64,000 nt of DNA from Alphaproteobacteria bacterium (GCA_947467345.1 CANIHD010000003.1:90484-154483); one strand, 5' to 3'; shown: positions 46,316-55,370, numbered from the stretch's first letter. Translations and numbers: made by a program. The notes: a model not told the origin generated them from the sequence alone.

Positions 46316-47524
46316 ATGGTATGGGGTTGCCGGCCGATCCTGTTAGAGTTTTCCCAACGGTGGGGAAACAATCTGTCTTACGGAACTGAAAAAGAAGCTC
46401 GGGCCTGGCTTTCGGCCGAGCCACAGGCGAATGCGTTGCGGCTCGTCCTTTCCGGCGATTGGGTGACCAGTGAAGCGCCTGAACTCGACGCTGCCTTGCG
46501 CGGCGTGAAGGCCGACAAAGCCCAAACGATAGCATTCGACGGTAGCAAGCTAACTTCACTCGATAGTGTCGGCGCGTGGCTGCTGTTGCGTTCGCGCAAA
46601 GAACTCATTGAGAGCGGCCACACGGTTGATGCGTTTGTGTTGCCGCCAGCATTCGCACCGCTTCTAGAAACATTGGAACGCAGCGAACAAGCTTCGAAAG
46701 TTCGCCGCCGTCCGCCGCCGCCGAAACGGAATTACGTTGAAGCGATGGGCAAAGGCGTCATTGACGGCCTGCACGTCGGCTATTCGGTATTCGCGTTTCT
46801 CGGCCGCGTGACAGTGGAGACCATGGAGGCGGTCGTTCGCCCGTGGAAGGAATTGCCATGGCCGGCATTCATTAAGCAGATCGAAGAGACCGGATTGAAC
46901 GCACTTCCGATTGTCGGATTGCTGTCGTTCCTCATCGGCGTCGTCATCGCCTATCAAGGCGCCGATCAATTGGCGCGCTTCGGTGCGCAGGTTTTCACGA
47001 TCAATCTTCTTGGTGCGTCGATCTTACGTGAAATCGGCGTATTGATGACGGCAATTATTATTGCGGGCCGTTCCGGCTCCGCTTTCGCCGCACAAATCGG
47101 CACCATGCAGGTCAACGAAGAAATCGACGCCATGCAGACCATCGGTCTGAATATCGTCGAGACGCTCGTTCTCCCACGCGTCCTCGGTCTTCTTGTGACG
47201 CTGCCGCTGCTGACGCTCTACGCCGATTTCATGGGCATCATGGGTGGCGCGATGATGTGCTATCTCGATCTCGGTTACACATTCCCGGTTTTCTTCCGGC
47301 AGTTGGACTCTGCGATTACCCTCAACACGTTTCTTGTCGGCATGATCAAGGCGCCGGTTTTCGCCTTTTTGATTGCGCTGGTTGGATGTCTCGAAGGCTT
47401 ACGTGTGGAACGCAACGCCGCCAGCGTCGGCCGGCAAACAACCAGAGCCGTTGTTGAAGGCATCTTCCTCGTCATCGTGTTTGACGCCGCCTTTTCCATT
47501 CTCTTTTCCGTCTTGGGGATCTGA
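46316..47524 (+). CDS. mlaE: MlaE family lipid ABC permease with fused STAS domain
   Basis: MlaE is the membrane part of the Mla retrograde phospholipid transporter. The first roughly 110 residues form a STAS/MlaB-like domain (LRLVLSGDWVTSEAPELDAA, FDGSKLTSLDSVGAWLLLRS). The rest is the MlaE permease (GLNALPIVGLLSFLIGVVIA, NEEIDAMQTIGLNIVETLV, FFRQLDSAITLNTFLVGMIK). The start is uncertain: ATG 46316 gives 402 residues with a short hydrophobic lead; the frame is open further upstream. mlaF, mlaD and a lipoprotein gene follow. Confidence 0.88.
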   Translation: MVWGCRPILLEFSQRWGNNLSYGTEKEARAWLSAEPQANALRLVLSGDWVTSEAPELDAALRGVKADKAQTIAFDGSKLTSLDSVGAWLLLRSRKELIESGHTVDAFVLPPAFAPLLETLERSEQASKVRRRPPPPKRNYVEAMGKGVIDGLHVGYSVFAFLGRVTVETMEAVVRPWKELPWPAFIKQIEETGLNALPIVGLLSFLIGVVIAYQGADQLARFGAQVFTINLLGASILREIGVLMTAIIIAGRSGSAFAAQIGTMQVNEEIDAMQTIGLNIVETLVLPRVLGLLVTLPLLTLYADFMGIMGGAMMCYLDLGYTFPVFFRQLDSAITLNTFLVGMIKAPVFAFLIALVGCLEGLRVERNAASVGRQTTRAVVEGIFLVIVFDAAFSILFSVLGI

Positions 47525-47526
47525 CC

Positions 47527-48303
47527 ATGCCCCACGGAAGCGACCAAAAATTAGCGATCCGCGTGCGCGGGTTGGTGAACAGATTCGGCACCTTTACCGT
47601 TCACGATCATCTCGATTTGGATGTGCGTCGCGGCGAGGTTCTGGGCATTGTCGGCGGTTCCGGCACGGGAAAATCCGTGCTGCTGCGCTCGATTATCGGA
47701 CTGCACAAACCCGATGAGGGATTCATCGAGGTGCTGGGTCACGACACCAGCGGCATGGACGAAAAGGAAATGCGCACCATTCAGAGTCGCTGGGGCGTCT
47801 TATTCCAGGAAGGTGCGTTGTTCTCTTCGCAGACCATCGCCGAGAACATTGAAGTGCCGCTGCGCCAATACACGAAGATGTCGCCGCATTTGATGGACGA
47901 AGTTGCCGCCATGAAGCTCATTCTGGTAGGCCTTCCCCTCGATACGGCGATGAAAACCCCTTCGGAATTGTCGGGCGGCATGAAGAAACGTGCTGGGCTC
48001 GCACGCGCGCTCGCCCTCGACCCGGAACTTCTCTTCCTGGACGAGCCGACGGCCGGCCTTGATCCGATTTCGGCCAGCCAATTCGATCAGCTCATTACCG
48101 ATTTGCAGCGAAGCCTTAATCTGACGGTCTTCATGGTGACCCACGACCTCGATACATTGCGGGCAACATGCGATCGGATTGCCGTTCTGGTGGACAAGAC
48201 GATCAAGATAGGAACCATTGAAGAGTTGCTGAAAGACCCGCATCCCTGGATTCAGGATTATTTCGCGGGGCCGCGCGGACGCGCAGCCTTGCAGCGCTCT
48301 TAA
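47527..48303 (+). CDS. mlaF: MlaF ATPase of the Mla phospholipid transporter
   Basis: A 258-residue ABC ATPase that drives the MlaE/MlaD complex. Walker A is GGSGTGKSVLLRSI, the signature is LSGGMKKRAGLARALAL and Walker B is LLFLDEPTAGLDP. It follows mlaE by two bases. Length and context match MlaF. A separate mlaB is not needed because mlaE has a STAS domain fused. Confidence 0.94.
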   Translation: MPHGSDQKLAIRVRGLVNRFGTFTVHDHLDLDVRRGEVLGIVGGSGTGKSVLLRSIIGLHKPDEGFIEVLGHDTSGMDEKEMRTIQSRWGVLFQEGALFSSQTIAENIEVPLRQYTKMSPHLMDEVAAMKLILVGLPLDTAMKTPSELSGGMKKRAGLARALALDPELLFLDEPTAGLDPISASQFDQLITDLQRSLNLTVFMVTHDLDTLRATCDRIAVLVDKTIKIGTIEELLKDPHPWIQDYFAGPRGRAALQRS

Positions 48304-48321
48304 GCAACAGAGGAAGACCGA

Positions 48322-49170
48322 ATGGAAACGAGAGCAAATTATTTCGTGGTCGGCGTCTTCGTGCTCGTTTGCATGGTGGGGCTGGTGGTGGCCGTTCTGT
48401 GGCTGGCGGGCGCGCAATACCGCGAAGAATACGTCCTCTATGAATCTTTCTTTCCGGGGCCGGTAACCGGTCTCGGGCCTGGCACCATCGTGCGTTACAA
48501 CGGCATCGAGGTCGGCAGTGTGCGCGACGTTCATTTCGATCCCGATGATCCGCGTTTGGTTATTGCGATATTCCAAGTGAGTCCGGAGGTGCGTCCGCGC
48601 ACCAATTCGGTAGCGTCGCTTGAAACCCAAGGCCTGACCGGCGTGACCTTTGTGCAGATGAGCGGCGGCACGCCGGACGCAGCATTTCTCACCACCAAAC
48701 AAGGCCAGCAATATCCGGTGATCCCCGCGCGCGCGTCGGCGTTGCAGCAACTCTCGCAAACCTTGCCGCAATTGTTGGAGCGCCTGAACGGCGTCGCCGA
48801 AAACGGGCGTGAGCTTCTGAACGCCGACAATCGCGAGGCCGTTTCCGCCATATTGGTCAACATCCAAGCGATCACCGCCGCGATAAACGCGCGTACCGAC
48901 AAGATCGACGCCGCCTTCGCGCAATTCCAAGGCCTCACGGAACGTCTTGAAAAGACCCTTGAAACGACGGACGACACCGTGATGCGCGTCGGCAAATTGG
49001 CGACAACCACCGAGGACAAGGTGAAGAGCATTTCAGTAGGGGAACTCGACCGGCTGCTCATCGAAACGCGCGCCACAGTGACAAGCCTGAATCGCCTCGC
49101 CAGTGAACTTGAAAGACAACCGACCGGACTTCTGTTCGGTGACCGCCGCCCGGGGTATCAACCGCAATGA
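48322..49170 (+). CDS. mlaD: MCE family protein MlaD
   Basis: A 282-residue periplasmic substrate-binding subunit anchored by one N-terminal helix (about 7-30, GVFVLVCMVGLVVAVLWLAG). The MCE fold follows (VTGLGPGTIVRYNGIEVGSV, TNSVASLETQGLTGVTFVQM). A helical C-terminal part (about 150-280) contains repeated LERLNGVAE and TERLEKTLETT segments, longer than E. coli MlaD. It is followed by an auxiliary lipoprotein gene overlapping by four bases (ATGA). Confidence 0.92.
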   Translation: METRANYFVVGVFVLVCMVGLVVAVLWLAGAQYREEYVLYESFFPGPVTGLGPGTIVRYNGIEVGSVRDVHFDPDDPRLVIAIFQVSPEVRPRTNSVASLETQGLTGVTFVQMSGGTPDAAFLTTKQGQQYPVIPARASALQQLSQTLPQLLERLNGVAENGRELLNADNREAVSAILVNIQAITAAINARTDKIDAAFAQFQGLTERLEKTLETTDDTVMRVGKLATTTEDKVKSISVGELDRLLIETRATVTSLNRLASELERQPTGLLFGDRRPGYQPQ

Positions 49171-49859
49171 CCAAACAATCCTCCGTCCCGCCCTTCACGC
49201 GCCGAGCGCTGGTGCTCACGGGTGGTTTCGCCCTCGCCGGTTGCGCCCTGCCCGATCTCAAGAACATCGTCGGCCCGCCGCCGCCACTGCAGATTTATGT
49301 CTTGAAGCCGCAAACCGCTGCGCCTGCAGCGCCGATCCCCGAGGTGAAATGGCAGCTTGGCATTGCCGTCCCGGAAACCACGGCGGGCCTCAATACGCCG
49401 CGCATCGCGGTGAACCCGACGCCCACGACGATGGATTATTTCACCAACGCCGCTTGGCCGGACCGCGCACCGCTACTGATGCAATGGCTGATGGTGCAGG
49501 CGTTCGAGAACACACGGCGCGTCTCGGTCGGCCGTGAAACGACCGGGCTCGCAGCCGATTACATCCTGCAAACCGAACTGCGTGAGTTCCAAGCCCACTA
49601 CGACACGCCTCTGCCACCGCCGCCAGCCAATCCCGACGATCCGCCGACGAAGCGTGAACCACCCACGGTGATGATACAGATCGAAGCGAAATTGATGTCT
49701 GTCGTTGACCGCCGCATCATCGGCAACTTCAACGCCACGACGCGCGCCACCGCGGCGGAGAACTCGGTGGAAGCCTCGGTTCAGGCGTTCAATGCGGCCG
49801 TCGGCCAGGCGCTGGGTCAGATTGTCGATTGGACGATGCGCACGCCACCAGCGGCGTAG
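49167..49859 (+). CDS. ABC-type transport auxiliary lipoprotein (PqiC-like)
   Basis: A 230-residue lipoprotein. The N-terminus carries basic residues, a hydrophobic core and a lipobox FALAGC with the modified Cys about residue 28. Mature sequence fits the ABC transporter auxiliary/PqiC-like family (PPPLQIYVLKPQ, WPDRAPLLMQWLMVQAFENT, ADYILQTELREF). It probably sits in the outer membrane facing the Mla complex. It overlaps mlaD by four bases and ends the operon. Tandem 16-bp repeats begin at its stop codon. Confidence 0.82.
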   Translation: MTKQSSVPPFTRRALVLTGGFALAGCALPDLKNIVGPPPPLQIYVLKPQTAAPAAPIPEVKWQLGIAVPETTAGLNTPRIAVNPTPTTMDYFTNAAWPDRAPLLMQWLMVQAFENTRRVSVGRETTGLAADYILQTELREFQAHYDTPLPPPPANPDDPPTKREPPTVMIQIEAKLMSVVDRRIIGNFNATTRATAAENSVEASVQAFNAAVGQALGQIVDWTMRTPPAA

Positions 49860-49898
49860 CGTCATTCCGGCGTAGGGTCATTCCAGCGTAACGATCAC
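49854..49898. repeat. Short tandem repeat, about 2.8 copies of 16 bp
   Basis: Units GCGTAGCGTCATTCCG (49854), GCGTAGGGTCATTCCA (49870) and a degenerate third (49886) run through the stop codon of the lipoprotein gene to the 3' end of the thioredoxin-like gene. The last unit overlaps that gene's stop. It is probably a replication slippage product; no role is suggested. Confidence 0.4.
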
Positions 49899-50428
49899 TT
49901 CGACTTCGCCCATTTGGCGAGCCAATCGACCATCGCCTGCGGTTTCGAGGCGAAGCCGTTGTCGGTGATTTCGTAGGAACTGTGCACCACCGTTCCATCC
50001 GGCTCGGCAATGATAAGCCACGGCACGCCCGTGACCTTGGCGCCGTAGCGCGCGGGAATATCCATATTCTTGTCAAAGCGGGCGACATCCACCGTCACCA
50101 ATTCGAAGTGCTCTTCGACGAAGGGCTCGACCTCCGGCCGCTCCAGCACGCCGGCAAGGATGCGGCAATCCGGGCACCAATTGCGGCCGAAATCGATCAC
50201 CACGCGCTTGCCGCTGGCACGCGCCCGCGCAAACGCGGCGTCGACATCCTGGGCGGCGTTGGCGCGCCCGTTATAGGGAAACGGCAACGGCACGCGGAGC
50301 TGTTTGGAATTGGTGATGGTGACCCGGGGAGCCCCCGCATTGTCGGCCGCGTGGGCGCCAACAATATAGGTGGGGGCGAATGTTACGCTCGCCGCAAGCA
50401 TCGCAATTTGCAGAATGCGTCTCGTCAT
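49895..50428 (-). CDS. Exported thioredoxin-like protein
   Basis: A 177-residue protein from ATG 50428 with a signal peptide ending near residue 28 (AHAA) and a thioredoxin domain with the active site CPDC (Cys85, Cys88) in NWCPDCRIL. A cis-proline region (GVPWLIIAEPDG) is present. The CPDC motif, in place of CGPC, suggests a reducing or oxidising partner for exported proteins. It lies one base downstream of the M2 peptidase gene, so the two are probably co-translated. Confidence 0.85.
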   Translation of the reverse strand: MTRRILQIAMLAASVTFAPTYIVGAHAADNAGAPRVTITNSKQLRVPLPFPYNGRANAAQDVDAAFARARASGKRVVIDFGRNWCPDCRILAGVLERPEVEPFVEEHFELVTVDVARFDKNMDIPARYGAKVTGVPWLIIAEPDGTVVHSSYEITDNGFASKPQAMVDWLAKWAKSK

Positions 50429-50429
50429 T

Positions 50430-52253
50430 TCACCACCCGCAGGTTCGGCCACGGTTCTGTTCCGTCAGCCAGGTGTTCAATGGCGCGAAATAATCGAGGA
50501 TCGCGCTGGCATCAATGTCGTTCTCGCCGGTGAATTCCGCAAGGGTCTCGCGCCAGGGCCGCGACTGGCCCTTTTGCAGCATGGCATTCAGCTTTTCGCC
50601 GACCGCTTTATTTCCATAGACGGAACAGCGATTTAGCGGCCCCTGCCAGCCCGCCTCGCGGCAAGCGGCGCGGTGAAATTGAAACTCATAAATAAAGGCC
50701 AGGAAATAGCGCGTGTAGGGCGTGTTTCCGGGAATGTGATATTTGGCACCCGGATCGAACGCGTCTGCGGGCCGAGCTGCCGGCGGCACCATACCCTGAT
50801 AGCGAAGGCGCAAATCCCACCACGCCTCGTTGTACTTCTCAGGCGGCGTTACGCCGGAGAACACATCCCAGCGCCATTTGTCGATCAGAAGGCCGAACGG
50901 CAGGAAAGCGATTTTGACGAGCGCCGTTTTCAGAAGGATCGGAATATCCTCGTCGGTGCCGGGGATCGTTTTCAACAATCCGATTTGATTCAGATAGGTC
51001 GGCGTCTGCGCGCTTAGCCCTGCGAAATCGCCGATCGCTTCGTGGAAACCGTCATTGGCGCCGTCGCGGAAAATGAAATCCTGTGGAGCATAAGCGCGTT
51101 GATAATAATTGTGCCCGAGTTCGTGATGGATGGTGTCGAAATCCTCAGCGTTCACGCGCGTGCACATCTTGATGCGGATGTCGTCCTTGTTGTCGATATC
51201 CCAGGCGCTCGGATGACACACGACTTCACGGTCGCGCGGGCGTGTCAGCAATGAGCGCTGCCAGAATGTTTCCGGCAACGGTGCCAGCCCTAGCGAAGAA
51301 TAAAAGCTCTCGCCGGCCTTCATCATTTTCTGCGCGTCGAATCCGTTCGCCGTCAGAAGTCGCGTGAGGTCATAACTCGACTTGGCGCCCGCCGGCGCAA
51401 CAATGTCGTAAATATTGTCCCATTGCTGCGCCCACATATTGCCGGTGAGATCGGCGCGGATAGGCCCAGTAGCGGGCTGCACGGCATCGCCATATTTTTC
51501 ATTCAGCTTGCCGCGCACGTAGCAATGCAGATTGTCGTAAAACGGCTTCACCTGTTCCCAGAGCGCGTCCGTCTTGGCGGCGAATTCCTGCGGCTCCATG
51601 TCGTACCAGGAGCGCCAAATCTCGCCGGTGTCTTTGAAGCCGAGTTCGCGCGCACCTTCATTGGCAAGCGTGACAAGCCGGGCGTAGTTCGCCTTCATCG
51701 GCGGCGCGACGCTGTGCCAGCCTTCCCACACGGCTTTGATCTCGGCGGGATCGCGCGAGCTGCGTAAAATTTCTTCCGCCGTGTCCAACGCGATAGGCAT
51801 GCCTTTGTATTCGAACTTGCCGGTCGAATAGGCCGAATCCAAACCGGAGGATATTGTTGCCATTTCCTGCGCCGCACCTTCGCGCGCGGGCGTCGGCAGC
51901 ACGATGGCGCGCTTCAGAATGTTCAACTTACGGCGCGTAACCGGATCAACATCGACGCCGTCGAAGCGCGCGGCTTCCTTGGCATAGGTGCTTGCCATCG
52001 CGTTGGCTTCGGCACCGGCGCGCGCTTGCAGCCACTCTGTGTCGTCAGTGATGAAATTGCTCATCACCCAGGCGGCTCGCCCGGCATATTCACTCATATT
52101 GGCAAGATCGGTTTCCGCTTTGGCGACGAATGCGGTGGCGTCATCGACGCTCGGCGCGGCAGCGGATTCCTGCTTCTGGCCGCATGATGAAAGCCCGACT
52201 GCGGCGACGCCCATCAACAGCGTAACCGCAAGCCCGAATTGTTCCACGCGCAT
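50430..52253 (-). CDS. M2 family peptidyl-dipeptidase (ACE-like) lipoprotein
   Basis: A 607-residue zinc peptidase related to angiotensin-converting enzyme. The active site is HHELGH with His377, Glu378 and His381, and Glu405 in HEAIGD is the third ligand. The lipobox VGLSSC (Cys24) makes it a probable lipoprotein. The single-domain length is like bacterial M2 enzymes. It removes dipeptides from the C-terminus of peptides. It is next to a thioredoxin-like gene and follows the triple RidA gene at 73 bp. Confidence 0.9.
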   Translation of the reverse strand: MRVEQFGLAVTLLMGVAAVGLSSCGQKQESAAAPSVDDATAFVAKAETDLANMSEYAGRAAWVMSNFITDDTEWLQARAGAEANAMASTYAKEAARFDGVDVDPVTRRKLNILKRAIVLPTPAREGAAQEMATISSGLDSAYSTGKFEYKGMPIALDTAEEILRSSRDPAEIKAVWEGWHSVAPPMKANYARLVTLANEGARELGFKDTGEIWRSWYDMEPQEFAAKTDALWEQVKPFYDNLHCYVRGKLNEKYGDAVQPATGPIRADLTGNMWAQQWDNIYDIVAPAGAKSSYDLTRLLTANGFDAQKMMKAGESFYSSLGLAPLPETFWQRSLLTRPRDREVVCHPSAWDIDNKDDIRIKMCTRVNAEDFDTIHHELGHNYYQRAYAPQDFIFRDGANDGFHEAIGDFAGLSAQTPTYLNQIGLLKTIPGTDEDIPILLKTALVKIAFLPFGLLIDKWRWDVFSGVTPPEKYNEAWWDLRLRYQGMVPPAARPADAFDPGAKYHIPGNTPYTRYFLAFIYEFQFHRAACREAGWQGPLNRCSVYGNKAVGEKLNAMLQKGQSRPWRETLAEFTGENDIDASAILDYFAPLNTWLTEQNRGRTCGW

Positions 52254-52326
52254 AGGCGCTCCACCTGTCCAACTGATCAGGGAAGCTTAGGGCCGGCGGG
52301 GCCGCACCCGCAACCGGCGAATATCC

Positions 52327-53472
52327 CTACCCCAGCATGGCGGTGACGTGAAATTGCACGTGCCACTGCTTGGGCATTTGGTAACGGATGAAATGCAGCG
52401 CCGGTTGGCTTTTTGGATCGGGAAATAGCCGCTTCAAGCGTTCGCGGAAATACGGCACATCCGCAAAATCCTGCACCATTACCGTCAACGCCGTGATGTC
52501 GTCCGGCGTGCCGCCCGCCTGCTGCATCAGGCCTTCGGTGATGTGCAGCACCATATCGGTTTGCTCATCGCGCCCTTCGACCACTTTCCCGGTCGCGGCG
52601 TCAATTCCGTAAATGCCGGACGATTGCAGCAGCGGGCCAATACTCGAAGCCATCGGGATCGGATCGTGATGCCCAACGCCCGGCACTTCATAATTCTTGC
52701 GCCGGTCGCCGAGCACGGCAGTGAGCTGCAATTGAATTTCACTGCCCGCCGGCAATTCATACGGCACGGTCTTGCGCGCAGGACGATCGCCGAACTCTGA
52801 CCAACGGCGAACCCATTCCTCGACCATTGCCGGTTGATGGGTGAAATCCTGCATGAACACCCAATAATGGTTGATGTGATCTTCGGAGCCGCCGGCTTGT
52901 TGCATGAACAGGGCGCCATTATCGAAAGCGCGCTGCAATTGGTTCAGCGGACCCTCGACGACTTTTCCGTCCTTCGGATCTTCGGGCGCGAAGACAGAAG
53001 AGAAAACATAGCGGCCAAGACGCGCGCCCATCGGCAGCGGGTCTTTGTGCTTCAGACCGGGAACGCCGATGGCAGTGCGCGTGGCGCCTGCAACCGCCAC
53101 CGCCGTCAATTGCACATGAACGCCTGGTGGTAATGGCGCGTGATTGGTTTTGCGTGCAGGGCGATTCTCGCCGGGAAACATTTCAAGCCAAGGCTTGTTG
53201 ATGAAAGCGCGGCCGGTGCGATCCGGCGTCCATACGGTGATCAGGCCAATTGAATCCGGGCCGACACCCGCATGCTCAAGCAGTTTGCGTAAATTCGTGA
53301 ATGCCAGCGCGAATTGCGCTTCCGCGTCGGCCGGCATTACCCCGCTCGCGATATCGATGCCCGGAATTCCAGACGTGAAAATAACATCACCGGCGCGAAC
53401 CGCGGAGATCGGCGCTTGGCCTTTTCCTAGAGCGGCATCGCTAACAGGCAACGCGTAGATTTGACGTTTCAC
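52327..53472 (-). CDS. Protein of three fused RidA (YjgF/YER057c) domains
   Basis: A 381-residue cytoplasmic protein whose three thirds each look like a RidA unit: residues about 5-128, 138-256 and 263-381. The closing block is clear in each: RPARKTNHAPLPPGVHVQLT, RPARKTVPYELPAGSEIQLQ and QPALHFIRYQMPKQWHVQF. The catalytic-type Arg that sits after PA in RidA is Arg107 and Arg233 in the first two, but Leu359 in the third. RidA is normally a homotrimer of single 130-residue units that hydrolyses 2-aminoacrylate enamines. A fused chain could make the trimer from one polypeptide. The start is GTG 53472. It lies 42 bp downstream of the HbpS/GlcG gene. Confidence 0.78.
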   Translation of the reverse strand: MKRQIYALPVSDAALGKGQAPISAVRAGDVIFTSGIPGIDIASGVMPADAEAQFALAFTNLRKLLEHAGVGPDSIGLITVWTPDRTGRAFINKPWLEMFPGENRPARKTNHAPLPPGVHVQLTAVAVAGATRTAIGVPGLKHKDPLPMGARLGRYVFSSVFAPEDPKDGKVVEGPLNQLQRAFDNGALFMQQAGGSEDHINHYWVFMQDFTHQPAMVEEWVRRWSEFGDRPARKTVPYELPAGSEIQLQLTAVLGDRRKNYEVPGVGHHDPIPMASSIGPLLQSSGIYGIDAATGKVVEGRDEQTDMVLHITEGLMQQAGGTPDDITALTVMVQDFADVPYFRERLKRLFPDPKSQPALHFIRYQMPKQWHVQFHVTAMLG

Positions 53473-53514
53473 AATTCTTCTCCCCTACGCGAACACGCTC
53501 GTCGGCGCGGTCGT

Positions 53515-53955
53515 TTATTTCTTTGCAATGCGGGAATCGGCGACCGGCTGAAAGCCCATCGCGCGTACCATGATCGCGGCCACCGCTTCATCATCGGGAC
53601 CGCCGCCGCCGGCGCCGATGGCGCCGACAAAGGCCGTTCCCTCGCGAATCACCATGCCGCCCGGCAATGTCGTCAGTTCCGAATCGCCCCATTGCTCCAG
53701 ATTGCCGTTCCGCTCTTCGAGATCGGCTTTGAAGCTCAACGTGTTTCTGCACATCGTCGCCGACGTGTAAGCCTTACGAATTGAATGTTTGAGAATGCGC
53801 GCATGCGCGCCGTCCATGCGCGCGGCTGCAATTAGACCCGCGCCCGCATCGACGACAGCAAACGCCATGGGCCGGCCCAGCTTTGTAGCCGCTTCGATAC
53901 CGGCGGCGATCGCCTTGTTCGCCGCGGCTAAATCCAACGATTGTGTGTGAAGCAT
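53515..53955 (-). CDS. HbpS/GlcG-like (DUF336) protein
   Basis: A 146-residue protein of the heme-degrading/GlcG-HbpS type (AVVDAGAGLIAAARMDGA, GGMVIREGTAFVGAIGAGGG). It lacks a signal peptide, unlike the relative at 8982-9626, so it is probably cytoplasmic. The triple RidA gene follows on the same strand after 42 bp. Family members often accompany catabolic genes. Role unknown. A 21-bp palindrome sits 120-140 bp upstream. Confidence 0.82.
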   Translation of the reverse strand: MLHTQSLDLAAANKAIAAGIEAATKLGRPMAFAVVDAGAGLIAAARMDGAHARILKHSIRKAYTSATMCRNTLSFKADLEERNGNLEQWGDSELTTLPGGMVIREGTAFVGAIGAGGGGPDDEAVAAIMVRAMGFQPVADSRIAKK

Positions 53956-54071
53956 ATGCGACCCCGCGCGTGACTGCTTGCGCTAAGCAGCTTCGCTTAA
54001 TTCGCCGCAGACTTAACGGCAGAAGGGCACGCGCGGCAAGAAGAGCTCATGATCCACATACAAAACAACCT

Positions 54072-54092
54072 CCGAACGGTTTAACCATTCGG
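54072..54092. promoter_or_regulatory. 21-bp palindrome between the HbpS/GlcG-like and DUF6152 genes
   Basis: CCGAACGGTT (54072-54081) and AACCATTCGG (54083-54092) are inverted repeats with one mismatch around a single T. It lies 117-137 bp upstream of the HbpS/GlcG-like start and 43 bases past the DUF6152 stop. It could be an operator for the downstream operon, or a weak terminator after DUF6152, since GGTTGTTTTG follows on that strand. Confidence 0.4.
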
Positions 54093-54134
54093 CGGTTGCT
54101 GAATTTCTGCGCTCTGCAGAAGCGAAATTTCGGC

Positions 54135-54506
54135 TTAGTTCTCGCCCATCTTCGTGCCGTTCGGGAGAACGACCGAGAGAAGCTGACCACCGGCCGAACC
54201 GTCCTTCAACGGATGAATGCTCACGGTAACTTTGTCACCGGGAACAACAGTCTTCGGACGCCAGCCGCTGCGGGCCAAGCCGCCCGGCGCGCCCATTTCA
54301 AGCGACCATTCGGTCATCTTGCCGGCATTGTCCGACACCATGACCTGAAGCCAGCTGTGCGGGTTGGTCCATTGGAATTCCTTCACAGTGCCGACCAGCT
54401 CAACCGTCTTGTCCGCGTCGAACATGGCGAAGGAGTGATGGGCAAGCGCCGGAACGGCGAACAGAAACGTTGCTGCACCAGCGAGGGTGAGGATTTTGGA
54501 ATTCAT
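54135..54506 (-). CDS. DUF6152 family exported protein
   Basis: A 123-residue protein with a signal peptide ending near residue 22 (PALA), then HHSFAMFDADKTVELVGTVK, the start of the DUF6152 fold, and NPHSWLQVMV. His-rich start of the mature chain (HHS) may bind metal. Function is not known. It is divergent from the first single-cupin gene (54747), with a 240-bp gap that holds the promoters. Confidence 0.85.
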   Translation of the reverse strand: MNSKILTLAGAATFLFAVPALAHHSFAMFDADKTVELVGTVKEFQWTNPHSWLQVMVSDNAGKMTEWSLEMGAPGGLARSGWRPKTVVPGDKVTVSIHPLKDGSAGGQLLSVVLPNGTKMGEN

Positions 54507-54746
54507 TGGATGCTCCCGAATTTGTCTGAACTAAGCGTAATATATAGGCAACGCCTGCGAACCACACAAGTCTTCCCGCCGGCCGCAATGCGCACATACC
54601 TGACATAACTCGCGTTTTCGTGAACATCCGGTTTGCAACGCGTCTGTTCACTCGATTGGCCGCCAGGCGAACCAGCCAAGGCATTGATACAAGTTGCTAT
54701 ATCCGTCCCCGTCCGTATGTTGGCGCAAATATTTGTGAGGAAACGC

Positions 54747-55343
54747 ATGGGAAATGACACCCCTGGCGGAAGCACCGCCACCCCCGATCTACCGGGACCT
54801 AAGCATAATCAGGACCAGGAAGCCGTCTGGGCCCGCTGGTCGAAGAAGCGAACCTTCGTCCGGGCCCTTGAGGGTACGTATAGCCATCTAACCAAAGAAT
54901 TGCTGGATCAGCCGAGGGTTTACTCGGCCAAGAATCAGCCGTGGAAAGGCGGGCCGGTTATTTACGGCAAGCACATCATCAGCCCCGGCTCGACCAAAAT
55001 TACGCAATCTATCGAAACCCATATCGAGGCTTACGGCCCCGGCGGGTTTGGACAGAAGCACGGGCATTTGAACAGCGCCGTGTTCTTCGTTCTGAAAGGG
55101 CGCGGGCACGACATTCATGACGGTCGGCGAATCGATTGGAAGGCCGGCGAAATCATGCTGGTCGAAAACGGTTGCGTGCATCAGCACTTCAACGACGATC
55201 CCGAAGACGAAGCGATCCTTCTCGTCTTCAAGGCGAAGCCGCTCTTTCTGTTCATGCACCTGCTCTACCAAAAAATGGTCTCATGGCCGCAGGATACCCT
55301 CCCCCCCGGCCGCGAAGATTGGCAGCCGCCGAAAGACCTTTGA
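54747..55343 (+). CDS. Single-cupin protein (first of a pair)
   Basis: A 198-residue cupin-fold protein from ATG 54747 (GTGAGGAA upstream); the frame is open for 38 codons further, which I treat as non-coding. The barrel has HGHLNSAVFFVLKGRG, which keeps both His of motif 1 but has no Glu at the usual place, and NGCVHQHFN as motif 2. The second domain of the bicupin at 28387-29616 has the same pattern. It precedes a second cupin gene by 27 bp. Function unknown; such proteins can be metal-dependent dioxygenases. Confidence 0.75.
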   Translation: MGNDTPGGSTATPDLPGPKHNQDQEAVWARWSKKRTFVRALEGTYSHLTKELLDQPRVYSAKNQPWKGGPVIYGKHIISPGSTKITQSIETHIEAYGPGGFGQKHGHLNSAVFFVLKGRGHDIHDGRRIDWKAGEIMLVENGCVHQHFNDDPEDEAILLVFKAKPLFLFMHLLYQKMVSWPQDTLPPGREDWQPPKDL

Positions 55344-55370
55344 GCAATTCGCGCATTTGGAGAACTGAAA

